NCBI GenBank assembly: GCA_030247855.1 | Contig: JAPDRN010000199.1 | Coordinates: forward strand, 1 to 46,188 | Length of the DNA: 46,188 bases | Source: Knufia peltigerae | Taxonomy: Eukaryota; Ascomycota; Eurotiomycetes; Chaetothyriales; Trichomeriaceae | Reading direction: 5' to 3' | Part shown: piece after piece, positions 32,764 through 41,250 of the stretch | How positions within the stretch are numbered: the first letter of the stretch is position 1 | Layout of the letters: each line of letters opens with the position of its first letter | The notes under the pieces: model-generated | The model's input: the letters and a program-made list of their open reading frames with translations, nothing else | Databases searched by the model: none | Told to the model about the DNA's origin: nothing | Made by a program: the position numbers and the translations under genes

Positions 32764-33438
32764 ATGCTGCTGCGTTCCCTGTTCCTGCTTGCCACGCTGA
32801 GCCCGCTTGCTGCGCTGGCCAGCGACCTGACCGATGGCGGTTCCTGCCGCAATGGCGCGTTTCCTTCGGAGCAATCGGGCTTCGCCCTCGCCAAGGTGAT
32901 CGGCACGCCGCGCCTTTACCTGCTGGGTGACATGGACGGCTGCCCCGCGAAAGGCGAACCCGCATGCCGCCAGCGCAGCTACGTGGTGAGCGGCGATACG
33001 GTGGTGACCGGGCGCGATCTTGGCGGCTACCGCTGCGCGTTCTTCCCGAACAAGGTGGGTGGCAGCGCAGGCTGGGTGGATCGCAGCAAGCTGCAGGCGG
33101 TTCGGGTGCCCGCGCCCTCGCTGCAGGCCTGGTCGGGAGACTGGAAGGACAGTGACAACGGCCTGCGCATCCGCGTGCGTGACGGCCAGTTGCACGTGGA
33201 AGGCGATGCTTACTGGCCCTCGGCCAACCCGACGCTGGCCGAACGCCCGGGCGGCCCGAACATCGGCGCGGTGAGCGCGCAGGCGGCGCCGCGTGGTGCC
33301 CAGGTCGACTTCGTGGAGGACACCTGCACGGTGCACGCGCAGCTGCTGGGGGACGTGCTGATCGTGGCCGACAACAGCGAGTGCGGCGGCATGAACGTGC
33401 GCTTCAATGGTGTGTACCGGCGCGCGGCGAAACGTTGA
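32764..33438 (+). CDS. Secreted hypothetical protein, Cys-rich
   Basis: A 224-residue secreted protein: signal peptide with cleavage near 19 (ALA-S), then DGGSCRNG, DMDGCPAKGEPACRQ and GYRCAFFPNKVGGSAGWV. The last resembles an SH3-like beta-barrel segment. A second beta-rich half contains AWSGDWKDSDNGLRIRV and DTCTVHAQL and ends with Cys-Gly-Gly. Six or more Cys suggest periplasmic disulfides. I do not recognise a function; it may bind a ligand or the cell envelope. It is the second gene of a pair with the small secreted protein upstream. Confidence 0.65.
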   Translation: MLLRSLFLLATLSPLAALASDLTDGGSCRNGAFPSEQSGFALAKVIGTPRLYLLGDMDGCPAKGEPACRQRSYVVSGDTVVTGRDLGGYRCAFFPNKVGGSAGWVDRSKLQAVRVPAPSLQAWSGDWKDSDNGLRIRVRDGQLHVEGDAYWPSANPTLAERPGGPNIGAVSAQAAPRGAQVDFVEDTCTVHAQLLGDVLIVADNSECGGMNVRFNGVYRRAAKR

Positions 33439-33471
33439 ACGGCGCATTCCGTCGATTCACGCATGGCGTCA

Positions 33472-33493
33472 GTAGATCCACGCCATGCGTGGA
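33472..33493 (+). repeat. GTAG-headed palindromic repeat, variant stem
   Basis: GTAG followed by ATCCACGCCATGCGTGGA, a stem (TCCACGC/GCGTGGA) unlike the canonical SMAG stem but with the same GTAG head. It is a SMAG subfamily-type element. It lies in the convergent gap between the secreted-protein gene and the bat/tld operon. Confidence 0.7.
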
Positions 33494-33515
33494 GGGTGTC
33501 TGCGACCCAATCGGT

Positions 33516-33555
33516 GGGGTCGGATCCCTTTCGCATGCGAAAGCGCTCTGACCCC
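33516..33555. terminator. 40-base palindromic repeat acting as a bidirectional terminator-like hairpin
   Basis: The outer arms GGGGTC and GACCCC enclose the perfect palindrome CTTTCGCATGCGAAAG. It ends four bases from the stop codon of the last gene of the minus-strand operon, and so closes both convergent transcripts. The GGGGTC...GACCCC frame with a variable inner stem is, to my knowledge, a common Stenotrophomonas intergenic repeat. Confidence 0.65.
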
Positions 33556-33559
33556 GGGA

Positions 33560-35365
33560 TCAACGCCGTCGCTCCAACCACCACAGCAGCGATGCGCACA
33601 GCACGAACGCCAACCACCACGGCCAGCGCGACCCCGGCACGCGCTGGTCCGCCTGCGCGGTAGCCGGTGCGGATGTAGCCAGCCGCTGCGCGGTGGCATC
33701 GATCATCGCCTGCCGGTGCAGCGCCGAGGCCTGCTTCGGATCAAACACGTAGCGCCAGTGCGTGCGGTCGCCATACTGCAGGCGCTGCCAACCGGCCTGG
33801 CGCGGCCACCAGCCTGCGCATCGCGCCGCGCCGGTACCGCTGTCGACGATCAGCGGCACGCCCTTGCCGTGTGTGTCGAAGGTCTGCAGCGGCGCCTGCA
33901 CGCCACACAGCGACTGGCGTTCGCTTGCCCAGGCAAGTGCCTGTGGCGACCATGGACCTTCGGTACCAGCCTGCGCGCGTGACAAGGTGGCGAACACTGA
34001 GCTCCACAACTCGCCATGGCGATCCTCGCGACCGGCCAGTACCCAGCGCCAGCTGTCAGTGATCGGCAGTACCCCGATTCGACCCTTGCCGACGGCGCGC
34101 CAGCCGCCGATGGCCTTGCCGTCGCGATCCCGCAGCAGGGCGCGGCTGCCGTCAGCCTGCAGTGCCAGGTACTCCAGCGCCGGCAGCGCTGCTGCGTGGG
34201 ACGCACGGTCCGCTTCTTCGCCATCACCGGTGGGCAGGGTGCCGGCGGCAAGGGGCCCGCGACGTGCCTGCAGCATCGTGGCGTCACCTTCGGCGGGCAT
34301 CGCCGCGATCTGGCTGCCGGCATCGCCCTGCAAGGGCAGGCCAAGATCGCGCAGGCGTTGCCGTGCGCTGGCCGATGGCGCGCCGGTACTGCGTACCAGC
34401 AGGCCAAGGCCGTCGCGCAGGGCCTGGCGCACGGCCGCCATCTGGCCGGTGCCGAGCGCGGCCAGGCTGCGTTCGTCGAGCAGCAGCAGGTCGCTGCGTG
34501 CCAGCGTGGACGCGTCCAACGCCACGTTGCCGTCGCCCAAGCTGAGGCCCGCACCGGTCTCGGCCTGCAGCTGCATGCGGATGCCGGCATCGGTGGCCCA
34601 GCGACGCAGGTACTTCAGTTCGGCGCCCGGTGCGGCAGAACGCACCAGCAGGCGCAGCGGAGCGGCGGCCAGCGTCTGTTGCGGCACCGGCACGCTGTCG
34701 GCAACATGGCCCTGCGCATCCAGCAGGCGCAGCTGGAACACGCTACGGCCTTCGGCGCGGGCGACGCCGCTAAGCTGAACACGGCCATCGGCCGCCAGTG
34801 GTGCACGATCGACCACCGCGCCGGCAGGGTCCAGCAGCTCGGCCTGCGCACGTTCCACACCGCGTGCCTGTGCGTGCACATCGAAGCGCGCACCGGGAGC
34901 TGCGTTCGCAGGCGGCTGCAGAGCGATCCACCCAATGGGTGCAGGGGCTGCCTGCCAGCGCGTGTCGGTGGGCAGTGCGGCATCGCGATCACGCGCGGCC
35001 AGGCCGGCACCGACCAGAGTCACCATGGAGGACGGATAACGGCGCAATGCGGTGGCCAGGTCCGGCACGCGCGCTGCACCGGCCACGTCCGTTGCTTCCG
35101 GCAGCAGCACCTGGGTGGCGCCGGCCGGCAGTGCACCCGCCTTGTCGGCCTCGGCGCCGATCACCACCAGGCCCGTCAGGGCAACGCGTTGTGATGGCGG
35201 CAGCAGGCAGACGTACAGCAGCGCAGCGGCCGCGGCCTGCAGCGTGAGTACGGCGATCAGATGGCCGCGACCCCGCGTGGGCGAACGCAGCTGGCGCGCA
35301 CTGGTGACTAGCACGATCAGCCCCAGCGCGACCGCGATCCATACGTTCAATGCCGGTGTGCTCAT
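33560..35365 (-). CDS. Large membrane protein with glutamine-amidotransferase-like segment (last gene of tld/bat operon)
   Basis: A 601-residue protein. There are two N-terminal helices (about 8-25 and 38-57) and a long periplasmic or cytoplasmic region of about 510 residues. A beta/alpha part includes LLLLDERSLAALGTGQMAAV and LGLLVRSTGA, resembling the class I glutamine-amidotransferase-like fold seen in membrane proteins of MoxR/Bat clusters. A final helix at about 578-597 (WPWWLAFVLCASLLWWL) is followed by ERRR. I do not see an obvious catalytic Cys in the right place, so it is probably structural. The start ATG overlaps the stop of the preceding gene (ATGA), so translation is coupled. The hairpin at 33516-33555 terminates the operon. 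Confidence 0.7.
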   Translation of the reverse strand: MSTPALNVWIAVALGLIVLVTSARQLRSPTRGRGHLIAVLTLQAAAAALLYVCLLPPSQRVALTGLVVIGAEADKAGALPAGATQVLLPEATDVAGAARVPDLATALRRYPSSMVTLVGAGLAARDRDAALPTDTRWQAAPAPIGWIALQPPANAAPGARFDVHAQARGVERAQAELLDPAGAVVDRAPLAADGRVQLSGVARAEGRSVFQLRLLDAQGHVADSVPVPQQTLAAAPLRLLVRSAAPGAELKYLRRWATDAGIRMQLQAETGAGLSLGDGNVALDASTLARSDLLLLDERSLAALGTGQMAAVRQALRDGLGLLVRSTGAPSASARQRLRDLGLPLQGDAGSQIAAMPAEGDATMLQARRGPLAAGTLPTGDGEEADRASHAAALPALEYLALQADGSRALLRDRDGKAIGGWRAVGKGRIGVLPITDSWRWVLAGREDRHGELWSSVFATLSRAQAGTEGPWSPQALAWASERQSLCGVQAPLQTFDTHGKGVPLIVDSGTGAARCAGWWPRQAGWQRLQYGDRTHWRYVFDPKQASALHRQAMIDATAQRLATSAPATAQADQRVPGSRWPWWLAFVLCASLLWWLERRR

Positions 35366-37527
35366 GGCTGTGCCTCCAGCGCGTCGAGGTAGCGCTGCCC
35401 CATGACATCGGCGGCACTGCGTCGCATCACCTGCGGCAGTGGCCGCTGCAGTGCGCGCCACAGCTGCGCACGCAGGCGCTGCCGGCACTCGGTGCAGCCC
35501 GGTTCGATGCGCAGTTGCTCGATAGCGGCAGCCAGGTCCAGTGCATCGGGGAGGAACGCGCTGTTGCGCTGCTGCCAGGCGGCCAGCATGTCCAGGTCGG
35601 GCGTGCTGGCATCGTCGCCCAATCGCTGCCAGGCCTCGACGACGGCCGGGTCAAGGGGCGTGCGCGCGGCCAGCGGCAATGCGCGGCTGGCCAGCCCGGC
35701 ACGATCGCCGCTCAGGCGTCGGCTCTCGTCGATCGGCGGCAGCTCCGGGCCGACGCGCGCCAGGTAGATGCGCTCGGCCTGCTGCACCTGCTTGATGAAC
35801 GCCAGCGCTTTGTAGGCAAACGGCAGCGCCTGCTCGGGGCGCCCCTGGCGCAGCTCGCCCTCGGCCGACCACATCTGGTCCAGTGCTGCCTTCAGCGTGG
35901 CGCGCGTCTGCGGGTCAAGCAGCGTCGCCGCCTCGGCGTGGTCGTGGGTATGCCCGTACTCGGACAGCACGTCGGTGGCGCTGCCGAACACCGGTGGCGT
36001 GTCGCTGCCGCTGGCCGCGCCGCCGTGGTCGTGGCCGTGCTCGTCGTGTGCGCCTGCCTGCGCCTTGAGATCGTGCTCATGCTCGTCATCGTGCGTGTCG
36101 GTCGCGGGCGTATCGCTGGTGGGCAGGTCGCTGGTCGGCGGAGGCTTCGGCGCGCCCTCGCTTTCCTCGCCCAGGAACTGGCCGTAGCGCAGGCGCAGGA
36201 TGCGCTGGTCGACGCCGATCGCATCGCTGCGCTTGACGAAGGTATCGGCGACCACGCTCCGGCGTTCGCGGATCAACGCCTCGGCATCGATGATGATCTG
36301 CCGCTGGCTGCGGAAGTATGCAGGCAGGGTCTTCTTGATGCGGCCTTCCAGTTCGGCACCGAGCACCGCCTCCGTGCTGGGCAGGCGCAGGATCACGCTG
36401 CTGCTGCGGCCGACCTGTGCTGTCGGCGCGTGGTTGTCGCGCACTTCCAGCTGGGCGATCACATCGTTGCCGGGCTGTGCGCCCAGAGCGGCCAGGTCGA
36501 GGGTGTGGGCAAAGCGCCGTGCCGTGGCCTCGCCGCTGCCGTTGAGGGTCACACTGCGCCGGATGAAGGTGATGTTCTCGCCGCTGCCCTGGGTGGCAGT
36601 GATCGACAGCGTCGCCTGCGGGAGGACGCCATGATCGTCGCTGGCCTCGAAGCGCAGCGCCCACTGCCGCTGCCCGGGGCTGCCCAGCACCAGGCTGGCA
36701 GCAGGGTCGATCACGCGCACCGTGGGCGCACGGTCGGCGACCACGTCGAGCCGATGCAGGCGGGTGTCGGCCAGCACCGGTTCGCTGACCACGCGATACA
36801 GCAGCGGGGTGCGCGCCACGTCCTGTGCCTGCCACTCGCCGTCGTGCTCGCGCAATGGCAGGCGACGGCCATCGTGGAACTGCAGCCAGGCCTTGCTGGG
36901 TTTACGGTCGAAGCGTAGCGACCAGGACAGGCGACTGTCGGCGTCGACCTTCGCGTCGAGCGCGTTCTGCGTACGCGTGGGTTGGCCGGTGTAGGCCGGT
37001 GCATCGATGCGCAGGCGGGTGGACTGCAGGCGCAGCGGACCGGCCTTGGCGTTGCTTTGCGGTGTCGCAAGGGCGGCAGTGCGCGGTACCGTGTTGTGCG
37101 GCCAACCCAGTGCCAGCACAGCGACGGCGATGCCGCCGATCCAGCACGCCGCCACTGCCCTGCGCGGCCAGCGTGGTCGCAGCTCGGGGAGATTGCGTTC
37201 AAGCGCCGCCAGCACGTGCGTGCGCTGGCGTTGCTGCAACGGGTTGAGCGCAGCGACATCGGCGAACAGCAGGTCGGCGCTGTCTTCGCTGGCACCACTG
37301 GCATCCAGCCTGCGCTGCAACCAGCGCCGGTCCAGCTGCCGGGCGCGGGTCGTTGCCACGGCCGCAATGAGGAGCAGGGCCACGGTCGCCACGACGCAGG
37401 CGATATCGAAACCGGACAGGCGCAGCGTGAGTACCGCTGATGCCAGCGCCCACGGTAGGCCCAGCAGCAGGGTGATCGCCGCGCGGCGTCGGCGTGCGCG
37501 CTGCCATGCCTGTTGCAGCGTCTTCAT
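35362..37527 (-). CDS. DUF4175-like large membrane protein with a histidine-rich segment
   Basis: A 721-residue protein. There are two N-terminal helices (about 15-35 and 40-60), another at about 124-143, and a long extracytoplasmic part rich in beta strands. Coiled-coil-like segments (AYFRSQRQIIIDAEALI) follow. A striking histidine/aspartate-rich stretch at about 477-532 holds the clusters HDDEHEHD, HDEHGHDHGG and YGHTHDHAEA and looks like a metal-binding linker. A CxxC pair (GCTEC) lies near 683. The fold resembles DUF4175 proteins of bat-type clusters, but I am unsure of the family. Both ends overlap the neighbouring genes by ATGA. Confidence 0.7.
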   Translation of the reverse strand: MKTLQQAWQRARRRRAAITLLLGLPWALASAVLTLRLSGFDIACVVATVALLLIAAVATTRARQLDRRWLQRRLDASGASEDSADLLFADVAALNPLQQRQRTHVLAALERNLPELRPRWPRRAVAACWIGGIAVAVLALGWPHNTVPRTAALATPQSNAKAGPLRLQSTRLRIDAPAYTGQPTRTQNALDAKVDADSRLSWSLRFDRKPSKAWLQFHDGRRLPLREHDGEWQAQDVARTPLLYRVVSEPVLADTRLHRLDVVADRAPTVRVIDPAASLVLGSPGQRQWALRFEASDDHGVLPQATLSITATQGSGENITFIRRSVTLNGSGEATARRFAHTLDLAALGAQPGNDVIAQLEVRDNHAPTAQVGRSSSVILRLPSTEAVLGAELEGRIKKTLPAYFRSQRQIIIDAEALIRERRSVVADTFVKRSDAIGVDQRILRLRYGQFLGEESEGAPKPPPTSDLPTSDTPATDTHDDEHEHDLKAQAGAHDEHGHDHGGAASGSDTPPVFGSATDVLSEYGHTHDHAEAATLLDPQTRATLKAALDQMWSAEGELRQGRPEQALPFAYKALAFIKQVQQAERIYLARVGPELPPIDESRRLSGDRAGLASRALPLAARTPLDPAVVEAWQRLGDDASTPDLDMLAAWQQRNSAFLPDALDLAAAIEQLRIEPGCTECRQRLRAQLWRALQRPLPQVMRRSAADVMGQRYLDALEAQP
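35932..36099 (-). repeat. Coding region of the histidine-rich segment
   Basis: About 168 bases within the DUF4175-like gene encode more than a dozen His residues mixed with Asp and Glu. The composition is unlike the rest of the protein and typical of metal-binding linkers. Confidence 0.6.
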
Positions 37528-38645
37528 GGCGCAGCCCTGCGTCGCGCGCTGCTCGCCATCCAGCGCTCAAGCGCGAACAGCAGCACGACCATCAGCAGCA
37601 GCCAGGAGGTCGGTTCACGCAGGGGCGGCGTTGCCGCAGGCAACGTCGCGCGACGTGGCGCCTGGTCCTGCGCATCACCGAGGTGCGGGGTCGATGGCGG
37701 TTGCAGGGCCTGCAACAGGTCGCGCGGCAGGCCGCCATCGCGCAGTGTACGGTTGCGGGCCACGTTCCATTCGCCGGGCAGATGCAGCAGGCGGCCCTGG
37801 CCGATGCGCTGCTGCCACAGCAGCGGTGCATTGTCTGCATCACGCAGCAGGACGGCCGCACCCGCTGGCGGCTTGGCAGCGGTCAGCACCGTGCCGCCCT
37901 GCTGCAGCCAGCGCTGCCAGGTGCCAGGCAGCGCATCGCTGCCGGTCCATACGCCGATCTCGCCGCGGCCCGGCAACGCATCGTCGGCCAGGGGAGCCGC
38001 AAGCGCTTGCGCGCTCCACGCGCGCTGCAACGCGCCCAGCCAGTGCTGCGCAGCCGCCGGTGCATCGCTGCGCGTACGCAGGCGTGGTGCCACGGAGGTG
38101 CGCGGCGCTGCGGTGACGGCCAGCGTGTGTGGTTGCCACTGAACCTCGCGCGACAACTGCAGGCGGGCGCCATCAAGGCCGGGCAGGGGATCGGGTACGT
38201 GTACGGTCAGCGCGGTGCCGGCCGGCAGCTGCGCATCCAGCTCGCGCAGCAGACTGGGCAGGGAAGCCGCGTCCATCGGCGTGGGCTGGTCGATGGGTGG
38301 AAAGCCCGGCGCCAGCCAATGCCAGTTGCGCGCATCAGCGTTGCCGCGCAGTGCGGTCGCGTCCAGGCCCGGTGCCACCACCGTCCACGCTGCTGGCACC
38401 GGTGCAGGACCGGTCAGCGCCGGGCGTGCCAGCAGCAGGGCCAATGCGGCCAGCAACAGCAGGCGCACCAGCAACAGCGGCCAATCATCGAAGCGGATGC
38501 GTTGGCGCGGTCGTAGCTGGGCGCGCAGCCAGCGCAGCGCAGCGAAATCCAGCGGCGTATAGGGATGACGACGGGCGAGGTGGATCAGCAGTGGCAACAG
38601 CCATGCGGCCAGCGCGGCCAGGCCCAGCGGGAACAGCAGGCTCAT
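37524..38645 (-). CDS. BatA-type (aerotolerance N-terminal domain) membrane protein
   Basis: A 373-residue protein. The first 75 residues are a classic BatA/aerotolerance-regulator N-terminal domain: MSLLFPLGLAALAAWLLPLL, the IHLARR loop, LDFAALRWL, and a second helix LLLVRLLLLAALALLLARPAL. The middle is extracytoplasmic. The C-terminus has one more helix (SWLLLMVVLLFALERW). There is no VWA metal-site motif, so the VWA function must be supplied by another protein. It overlaps the DUF58 gene upstream and the DUF4175-like gene downstream by ATGA. Bat proteins work with MoxR ATPases at the membrane. Confidence 0.8.
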   Translation of the reverse strand: MSLLFPLGLAALAAWLLPLLIHLARRHPYTPLDFAALRWLRAQLRPRQRIRFDDWPLLLVRLLLLAALALLLARPALTGPAPVPAAWTVVAPGLDATALRGNADARNWHWLAPGFPPIDQPTPMDAASLPSLLRELDAQLPAGTALTVHVPDPLPGLDGARLQLSREVQWQPHTLAVTAAPRTSVAPRLRTRSDAPAAAQHWLGALQRAWSAQALAAPLADDALPGRGEIGVWTGSDALPGTWQRWLQQGGTVLTAAKPPAGAAVLLRDADNAPLLWQQRIGQGRLLHLPGEWNVARNRTLRDGGLPRDLLQALQPPSTPHLGDAQDQAPRRATLPAATPPLREPTSWLLLMVVLLFALERWMASSARRRAAP

Positions 38646-39538
38646 GCGCCGCCCCTGCGGCCGAACAGCGCCTGCAGCGGCTGATCCAGCGGCTGGTCGA
38701 GCCAACCGGTGGCGATGGCGATGCCACTGGATTGCAACCGCGACTGCAGCGCGACGCGGGCCTCGGCGAAGCGCTGCAGGTAGTCGGCGCGGATCGCGGC
38801 GCCATCACCCAGCAGTTCCTCGCTCGTTTCCGGATCGCGGAAACGATGGCCTGCGTCGAAGGGGAAATCGCGTTCGTCGGCGGTCAGCACCTGCAGCAGC
38901 ATCACCTCGCGGCGCGCGCTGGCCAGATGCTCCAGCAGCACGATGCCCGCGTCATCGAAACCATCGCCGATGGCCAGCAGCAGATCGCCGGGGCGCACGC
39001 GCTCCCACAACGGTCCCAGGCGCTCGGCGGCCGGCCATCCGCCACGCGCCTGCAGGGCATGCAGTTGCAGGTGCACGCGGTCGCGCTGGCGCGCGCCATG
39101 TGCGGCCGGCACCAGTTGCAGGCCTTCGCCGTCGATGGCCAACAGGCCGAAGCGATCACCCTGCTGCAGCGCCAGCTCGACCACGCAGGCTGCCAGTTGC
39201 CGCATGTGATCCAGGCGGCTGCGAGCCGGTGCCGCGCGGTCGGCCTGGCCCGCCGAGGCAGTGGCATCAAGCAGCAACCAGACGGTGATCGGGCTTTCGC
39301 GCTCGGATTCGCGCACGAAGAAGCGGTCCGAGCGTGCGTACAACTTCCAGTCGATCTGGCGTAGTTCGTCACCGGGTTCGTAGGCGCGGTACTGGGCGAA
39401 TTCCAGGCCGGCACCGCGGCTGCGGCTGGCATGCTGGCCGATGCCGCTTGCACCGCTGGCCCGGCGTGGCCACAGCCGCAGCGCACGCAGCCGCGCACGC
39501 AGGTCGGGTGGCAGCAGCAGCGGCGTGCCGGCGGTCAC
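38642..39538 (-). CDS. DUF58-domain protein (VWA-like partner of MoxR)
   Basis: A 298-residue soluble protein. The DUF58 signature is clear: EFAQYRAYEPGDELRQIDWK, LYARSDRFFVRESERE. A VWA-like strand WLLLDATASAG follows, in which the MIDAS motif DxSxS appears as Asp-Ala-Thr-Ala-Ser. I chose the GTG at 39538, seven bases after the MoxR stop. An ATG at 39589 would overlap moxR by 44 bases and gives an unlikely Cys/His-rich start. DUF58 proteins are typical companions of MoxR ATPases and may dock substrates. Confidence 0.85.
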   Translation of the reverse strand: MTAGTPLLLPPDLRARLRALRLWPRRASGASGIGQHASRSRGAGLEFAQYRAYEPGDELRQIDWKLYARSDRFFVRESERESPITVWLLLDATASAGQADRAAPARSRLDHMRQLAACVVELALQQGDRFGLLAIDGEGLQLVPAAHGARQRDRVHLQLHALQARGGWPAAERLGPLWERVRPGDLLLAIGDGFDDAGIVLLEHLASARREVMLLQVLTADERDFPFDAGHRFRDPETSEELLGDGAAIRADYLQRFAEARVALQSRLQSSGIAIATGWLDQPLDQPLQALFGRRGGA

Positions 39539-39545
39539 CAGTGGA

Positions 39546-40529
39546 TCAACCCGGGAATGGAACGGCCTGCAGCAGTGCGGCGACCACATCGTCAGCCCGC
39601 TTCTGCTCGGCCTCGGCGGCGAAGGACAGCAGCAGGCGATGGCGCATCACCGGTGCGGCCAGCGCCTGCACATCCTCGCGGGTGGCGGCGAAACGTCCCT
39701 GCAGCAGTGCGCGCGCCTTGGCGGCCAGCACCAGCGACTGCCCGGCACGCGGGCCCGCACCCCATTTCACCCACTGGTTGATCGCCGCCGGTGCGCCCTC
39801 GCCGGGACGGCTGGCGCGGACCAGGCGGGTGATCCAGGCCAGCACGTCGGGGCTGACATGCACCTGGCGCACTGCCGCCTGCAGCGCGATCACCGCTTCG
39901 GCATCCATCACCTTCGGCACGCTTTCAGTGGCGCCGCCAGTGGTTTGTTCGAGGATCTGCCGCTCCTCTTCTTCGCTGGGGTAGTCGACCAGCACGTGCA
40001 GCAGGAAGCGGTCCAGCTGTGCTTCGGGCAAGGGATAGGTACCGGCCTGTTCGATCGGATTCTGCGTGGCCAGCACGAAGAACGGTGCCGGCAACGTGTA
40101 GGTCGTGCCGGCGTAGCTGACCGTGCGTTCCTGCATCGCTTCCAGCAGCGCCGCCTGGGTCTTGGGCGGGGTACGGTTGAGTTCGTCGGCCAGCAGCAGG
40201 TTGGTGAAGATCGGGCCCTGCTGGAAGCGGAAATGGCGATGGCCGGTACCGTGGTCTTCTTCCAGCAGTTCGGTGCCGAGGATGTCGCTGGGCATCAGGT
40301 CCGGGGTGAACTGCACGCGCCGGAACTGCAGCTCCAGTGCCTGCCCCAGCGAGCGAACCAGCAGGGTCTTGCCCAGCCCCGGCGCGCCTTCCAGCAGGCA
40401 GTGGCCACCGGCCAGCAGGCCGATCAGCAACTGCTCGACCACCGTGTGCTGGCCGACCACGGCGTGGGCGAGCGCAGCGCGCAGATCGTGCAGGCGCGGC
40501 AGCAGGGAATCGAGGTCGGGGGAGGTCAT
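39546..40529 (-). CDS. MoxR-family AAA+ ATPase
   Basis: A 327-residue MoxR ATPase with Walker A GAPGLGKT (48-55), Walker B LLLADELNR followed by TPPKTQAALLEAMQE, sensor-1 ATQNPIEQAGTYPLPEAQLDRF, and a lid domain. MoxR ATPases are chaperone-like and work with VWA/DUF58 proteins in maturing or regulating envelope and metal enzymes. It lies 13 bases downstream of the DUF4159 gene in the same direction. Confidence 0.93.
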   Translation of the reverse strand: MTSPDLDSLLPRLHDLRAALAHAVVGQHTVVEQLLIGLLAGGHCLLEGAPGLGKTLLVRSLGQALELQFRRVQFTPDLMPSDILGTELLEEDHGTGHRHFRFQQGPIFTNLLLADELNRTPPKTQAALLEAMQERTVSYAGTTYTLPAPFFVLATQNPIEQAGTYPLPEAQLDRFLLHVLVDYPSEEEERQILEQTTGGATESVPKVMDAEAVIALQAAVRQVHVSPDVLAWITRLVRASRPGEGAPAAINQWVKWGAGPRAGQSLVLAAKARALLQGRFAATREDVQALAAPVMRHRLLLSFAAEAEQKRADDVVAALLQAVPFPG

Positions 40530-40542
40530 GGGCGTGGTCCGT

Positions 40543-41250
40543 TCAATTGTTCAATGCGTACATCACGATGTTGACGCCGAAGCGGGTGTTGTCCTCGGCC
40601 AGGAAACGCTTGTTGCGCCAGTCGTAGTCCCACTCGCAGCCGTAGTCCTTGTTGCTGTAGAGCAGACCGAGCCGACCGTCGACCTCGATGCCTTTCAGGT
40701 AGTCGTGTACCAGGTCATCGCCCCAGCCGTTGAGCTCGAAGCTGGTCGCGGGCGGGCCGTCGGGGAAGCGGAAGAAGCTGCGGTACAGCGCGTGGCTGTT
40801 GGGCAGCTTCTGCAGCGCCTTCGGCCCGAACAGCCGGCCCATCTGCGCCTCGAACGAGGTGGCGAACAGGCCGTCGATATCGTGGTTGCAGTCGTCGACG
40901 AAAACAAAGCCACCATTGCGCACGTAGCGCACGAAGTTCTGCCGTTCGGCGGCGTTGAACTCGACCAGGGTGTGCCCGGCCAGATAGCAGAACGGCGCCT
41001 CCAGCATGCGCGGGTCGGCCAAGGCCACCACGCGTTCCTGCGGGTCCACCCGCAGGGAGGTGTAGTCGATCAGCGAGGTGATCAGGTTGGACGGCATGCG
41101 CGCGTCCACATCCCAGTCGCCGGAGTCGTACTGCAGGCGGGTGAACCAGAAGTCGTAGCGCGAACTGCGCGGGCCTGCCTGCGCCCATGCCGGCAGCGCC
41201 GCCGCCGAAGCGGCAGCGGCCAACCAGCGCAGGCAGGCCCGGCGATCCAT
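40543..41250 (-). CDS. DUF4159 protein with twin-arginine signal
   Basis: A 235-residue exported protein. The N-terminus MDRRACLRWLAAAASAAAL is a Tat-type signal (Arg-Arg, then hydrophobic and Ala-rich, cleavage AWAQA near 25). The rest is a DUF4159 domain with DFWFTRLQYDSGDWDVD, SLIDYTSLRVDPQERVVAL, FVFVDDCNHDIDG and LPNSHALYRSFFRF, which resembles a glutamine-amidotransferase-like fold. DUF4159 genes are regular members of MoxR/Bat clusters. Its start overlaps the TldE stop by one base (TGATG), so translation is coupled. The conserved CNHD site looks catalytic or metal-binding, but the function is unknown. Confidence 0.82.
   Translation of the reverse strand: MDRRACLRWLAAAASAAALPAWAQAGPRSSRYDFWFTRLQYDSGDWDVDARMPSNLITSLIDYTSLRVDPQERVVALADPRMLEAPFCYLAGHTLVEFNAAERQNFVRYVRNGGFVFVDDCNHDIDGLFATSFEAQMGRLFGPKALQKLPNSHALYRSFFRFPDGPPATSFELNGWGDDLVHDYLKGIEVDGRLGLLYSNKDYGCEWDYDWRNKRFLAEDNTRFGVNIVMYALNN

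Noticed and set aside
37007..38116. A plus-strand frame opposite the BatA/DUF4175 genes
   Set aside because: It is an Arg/Ala/Ser-rich shadow of the minus-strand operon, whose genes carry clear membrane and BatA features.
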